Positions 61,379 through 64,000 of a DNA stretch of 64,000 nt are shown here, piece by piece (position 1 is the stretch's first letter; each line of letters opens with the position of its first letter). The notes below the pieces were generated by a model that was given only the letters and a program-made list of their open reading frames with translations, had not been told where the DNA came from and did not search any database. This DNA comes from Desulfurispora thermophila DSM 16022 (GTDB lineage Bacteria > Bacillota > Desulfotomaculia > Desulfotomaculales > Desulfurisporaceae): NCBI RefSeq assembly GCF_000376385.1, contig NZ_AQWN01000006.1, positions 1 through 64,000 on the forward strand. Reading direction: 5' to 3'. The position numbers were made by a program, and so were the translations under genes.

Positions 61379-62662
61379 TTAGAGTAGTAGTTCCCTGGCC
61401 TCAGCCACCATATACAGCGAACCGGTGATCAGCACCACATCATCCGCACTCGCTCTGCCCAGAGCTGTCCGCACCGCCCCGGCAATGTCCTCCACCACCA
61501 CCACATCCTGGACATACCGCCGCGCCTCCTCCGCCAGCTTCTGCCAGTCGCCGGCCCGTGGACTGTTTGGGCGGGTTACCACCACGGAAGCGGCATGCGG
61601 GGCCAGCTCGGCCACCACTTTGCTGCGCTCCTTGTCCCCCAGCATGCCAATGACCAGGTGTACGCGCCGGCCGGCAAAACAGTCCTGAAGCGCCGCGGCC
61701 AGCACCACCGCACCGGCATGGTTGTGGGCACCGTCCAGCAAAACCAGAGGATTCTGGCGCAAGACTTCCAAACGGGCCGGCCACTGCACCTTGCCCAGAC
61801 CAGATTTGATATGCTGCGGTGTAACCTCCGCCCCTTTTTCCATTAATACCTCCAGCACCGCTATGGCTGTAGCGGCATTGACCTGCTGGTGCCGCCCGGC
61901 CAGGGGAAGTTCCAGTTCCCGGTATGTCCCCAGGCGTCCCTGCACATCGATTACCTGTTTGGCAAAGCTAAAGGATTTCTCCTGCCAGGATATATCTTTA
62001 CCCACCACATAAAGGGGAGCCTCTTTTTGCTGACAAAAGTCCTGGATGACCTCCAGCGCCTCACCCGTGGCCGCCGTCACTACAGGCGTGTTTGGCTTGA
62101 TAATCCCCGCCTTTACCGTGGCTATCTCGCGGATGGTGTTACCCAGGTAGTCCATATGATCCATGGCCACGTTGGTGATCACCGCCACCAGGGGACTGGC
62201 CACATTGGTGGAATCAATGGCCCCGCCCAGCCCCACCTCCAGCACCAGATAGTCCACCTGCTGGCGGTAGAAGTACAGAAAAGCCAGCGCCGTGCAAACC
62301 TCAAACTCGGTGGGGTGTTCCAGCCCCTCGCCGACCATTTTTTCCAGATAAGGCCGCATCTCGGTCAGCAATGCGGCTATATCCTCCCGGGAAGCCGGCC
62401 GCCCATTGATGCAGTAACGCTCGGTGTAGTCGTGCAGGTGCGGGGAGGTAAACACGCCGGTTTTATAACCCGCCTCCTGCAAGACGGCGGCCACCATGGT
62501 CGAGGTGGAGCCTTTGCCATTGGTACCACCGATATGGACTATTTTTAGACTTTCCTGAGGATTGCCCAGCAGCCCGAGCAAATGGGTAATTCGACCCAGG
62601 CCAAAGTTAATACCAAATTTGGTCAAATTCTGCAGAAAAGCTAGCGCTTGCTGGTAGTCCAC
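61379..62662 (-). CDS. folC: Folylpolyglutamate synthase/dihydrofolate synthase
   Basis: A 427-residue Mur-ligase-type enzyme: HIGGTNGKGSTSTMV (P-loop), TSPHLHDYTERYCING (omega loop), VGLGGAIDSTN and LLDGAHNHAGA. It adds glutamate to folates. It precedes DUF4321 and maf in the minus-strand block. Start ATG 62662 follows GGAGTAAG. Confidence 0.95.
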   Translation of the reverse strand: MDYQQALAFLQNLTKFGINFGLGRITHLLGLLGNPQESLKIVHIGGTNGKGSTSTMVAAVLQEAGYKTGVFTSPHLHDYTERYCINGRPASREDIAALLTEMRPYLEKMVGEGLEHPTEFEVCTALAFLYFYRQQVDYLVLEVGLGGAIDSTNVASPLVAVITNVAMDHMDYLGNTIREIATVKAGIIKPNTPVVTAATGEALEVIQDFCQQKEAPLYVVGKDISWQEKSFSFAKQVIDVQGRLGTYRELELPLAGRHQQVNAATAIAVLEVLMEKGAEVTPQHIKSGLGKVQWPARLEVLRQNPLVLLDGAHNHAGAVVLAAALQDCFAGRRVHLVIGMLGDKERSKVVAELAPHAASVVVTRPNSPRAGDWQKLAEEARRYVQDVVVVEDIAGAVRTALGRASADDVVLITGSLYMVAEARELLL

Positions 62663-62715
62663 CTGTCACTTACTCCTTCTTTACTATATAATTATCCCTC
62701 AAATGCAATAATAAC

Positions 62716-62745
62716 AGGAAAAGCCCCACCTGTCAGCGGGGCATT
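62716..62745 (-). terminator. Terminator of thiC
   Basis: GCCCC (62723-62727) and GGGGC (62738-62742) form the core of a stem; on the minus strand TTTTCC follows. Confidence 0.6.
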
Positions 62746-62751
62746 TTGTGA

Positions 62752-63999
62752 TCAGCACGGCATAAAATCCTTGCCCAGGTAGTCGGACACCAGCTTCATG
62801 GCGCAGAAATCCCCACACATGGAGCAGGCCTGGGCTCCGGCCTGGTTGCGCTGCTCCCGCACCTGACGCGCCCGCACGGGATCCATGGCCAGTTTCAGTT
62901 GACCTTCCCAGTCCAGCGCCCGGCGGGCTTCCGACATGGCCCGGTCCCATTCCAGCGCTCCCGGCAATCCGCGGGCAATATCGGCAGCGTGACCGGCAAT
63001 ACGTGAGGCAATCACCCCGGCCCGCACGTCCTCGGCCGTGGGCAGGCCCAGATGCTCGGCCGGCGTGACATAGCACAGAAAATCGGCCCCGGCCCAGGCC
63101 GCCAGGGCACCGCCTATGGCCGCTGTGATGTGGTCGTAACCCGGCGCCACATCGGTCACCAGCGGGCCCAGCACATAAAAGGGAGCGTTGTTGCACAGCG
63201 ACTTTTGCAGCTGGATATTGGCCGCCACCTGGTGGAGAGGCACGTGGCCCGGACCTTCCACCATCACCTGTACACCGGCCCGGCGGGCCCGGTCCACCAG
63301 TTCACCCAGCACCAGCAGTTCGGCCACCTGGGCCCGGTCGGTGGCGTCGGCCAGGGCGCCCGGACGCAGTCCGTCACCCAAACTTAAAGTCACGTCATAC
63401 TGCCGGCAGATTTCCAGCAGGCGGTCAAACTGGCTGTAGAGCGGATTTTCCTGCCCGTGATAGAGCGTCCAGGCCGCCATGTAAGATCCGCCCCGGCTGA
63501 CAATGTCGGTCACCCGGCCCTGCTCTTTCAGCGTCTGAATCACCTGCCGGGTAACCCCGCAGTGCACCGTGATGAAGTCCACCCCGCTGCGGGCATGGTC
63601 TTCAATCACCGCAAACAGCTCGTCCACACTCATATCCAGAATATGCCTGCCGCGCCCGGCCGCCTCCACCCACGCCTGGTAAACCGGCACGGTGCCCAGC
63701 ATAACCGGACAGCGGGAAATAATCTCCTTCCTGATCGCTTTCAGATCACCGCCGGTGCTCAAATCCATCACACTGTCCGCACCAGCATCCAACGCCGCCG
63801 CCAGCTTTTCCAATTCCAGGGACAGTGCGGGGTAAGCGGTGGAAGTACCGATGTTGGCATTGACCTTGACCCTTAGCCCTTTGCCCACCCCGGCGGGCTT
63901 GAGTTGCCGGTGGTTCACATTGCAGGGAATGACAATCTCTCCCCTGGCCACCCCTTCCCGTATATCTTGCACCGGTCTTTTTTCATCTTTAGCCACCTG
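62752..63999 (-). CDS. thiC: Phosphomethylpyrimidine synthase ThiC (5' end outside window)
   Basis: The frame runs off the window edge, so about 15 N-terminal residues are missing; 415 residues are visible. ThiC is a radical-SAM enzyme making the thiamine pyrimidine from AIR. Visible boxes: [31 protein letters not shown] and the C-terminal cluster motif [11 protein letters not shown] (CxxCxxxxC). This is the short ThiC form. A Cys replaces the usual Ala in IPCNVNH. A TPP riboswitch, if present, would lie beyond 64000. Confidence 0.95.
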   Translation of the reverse strand, partial: QVAKDEKRPVQDIREGVARGEIVIPCNVNHRQLKPAGVGKGLRVKVNANIGTSTAYPALSLELEKLAAALDAGADSVMDLSTGGDLKAIRKEIISRCPVMLGTVPVYQAWVEAAGRGRHILDMSVDELFAVIEDHARSGVDFITVHCGVTRQVIQTLKEQGRVTDIVSRGGSYMAAWTLYHGQENPLYSQFDRLLEICRQYDVTLSLGDGLRPGALADATDRAQVAELLVLGELVDRARRAGVQVMVEGPGHVPLHQVAANIQLQKSLCNNAPFYVLGPLVTDVAPGYDHITAAIGGALAAWAGADFLCYVTPAEHLGLPTAEDVRAGVIASRIAGHAADIARGLPGALEWDRAMSEARRALDWEGQLKLAMDPVRARQVREQRNQAGAQACSMCGDFCAMKLVSDYLGKDFMPC

Positions 64000-64000
64000 T

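Overview
The window looks like a chromosomal piece of a GC-rich, anaerobic, endospore-forming Firmicute of the Desulfotomaculum/Pelotomaculum (Peptococcaceae) kind. This is inferred from gene content: Spo0B, SpoIVFA/SpoIVFB and YjcZ-like sporulation peptides, two NtrB-like multi-PAS kinases, a SulP permease, a cobalt uptake system under a B12 riboswitch, a lactate-oxidation iron-sulfur complex, AMP-forming acetyl-CoA synthetase and the order folC-maf-radC-mreBCD-mrdA-minCDE-rodA-spoIVFAB-rng. TTG and GTG starts with good Shine-Dalgarno sites are common.

Layout. 1-0.9 kb: the 3' end of an IS1182-type transposase. 1.2-5.4 kb: SulP permease and an orphan PAS histidine kinase. 5.4-9.9 kb: cobalamin riboswitch, a second structured leader with its own terminator, cbiMNQO, and a convergent cbiM/nikM-like plus PDGLE pair. 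10-15 kb: chemotaxis receptor, proB, then convergent spo0B-obg. 15-25 kb: enoyl-CoA hydratase with a PadR regulator, a dienoyl-CoA-reductase-like flavoenzyme, an ECF sigma/anti-sigma pair, an FmdB-like zinc ribbon, a PAP2 protein, and lutC with a lutB-lutA fusion. 25-36.5 kb: a seven-gene acyl-CoA operon (HMG-CoA-synthase-like/OB fusion, SCPx-like thiolase, Cys-rich protein, two hot-dog hydratases, SDR, acyl-CoA dehydrogenase) behind a sigma54 activator, and divergently acs and an MFS carrier. 36.9-37.5 kb: a protein-free, about 600-nt stretch with its own promoter, a closing helix joining both ends, and a terminator; probably a large non-coding RNA. 37.5-42 kb: a response regulator, amino-acid permease, alanine dehydrogenase and two tiny YjcZ-like peptides. 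42-64 kb: rpmA/rplU, a membrane kinase, a NapH-like iron-sulfur protein, then the minus-strand block for RNase G, two radical-SAM-linked proteins, SpoIVFBA, RodA, MinEDC, PBP2, MreDCB, RadC, Maf, DUF4321, FolC and ThiC.

How it fits together. In many Firmicutes rplU-rpmA-spo0B-obg are contiguous. Here rplU-rpmA (42 kb) and spo0B-obg (13-15 kb) have the same strand and order but are separated by about 27 kb of catabolic and regulatory genes, and proB lies on the opposite strand. The accessory part serves organic-acid metabolism (lactate, acyl-CoA, acetate, alanine); the right part serves envelope growth, division and sporulation. The most unusual signals are the large RNA candidate, the double-terminator leader of cbiM, paired operator motifs upstream of lutC and shared between ald and the NapH-like gene, two DnaA-box clusters, and the composition of the thiolase operon.
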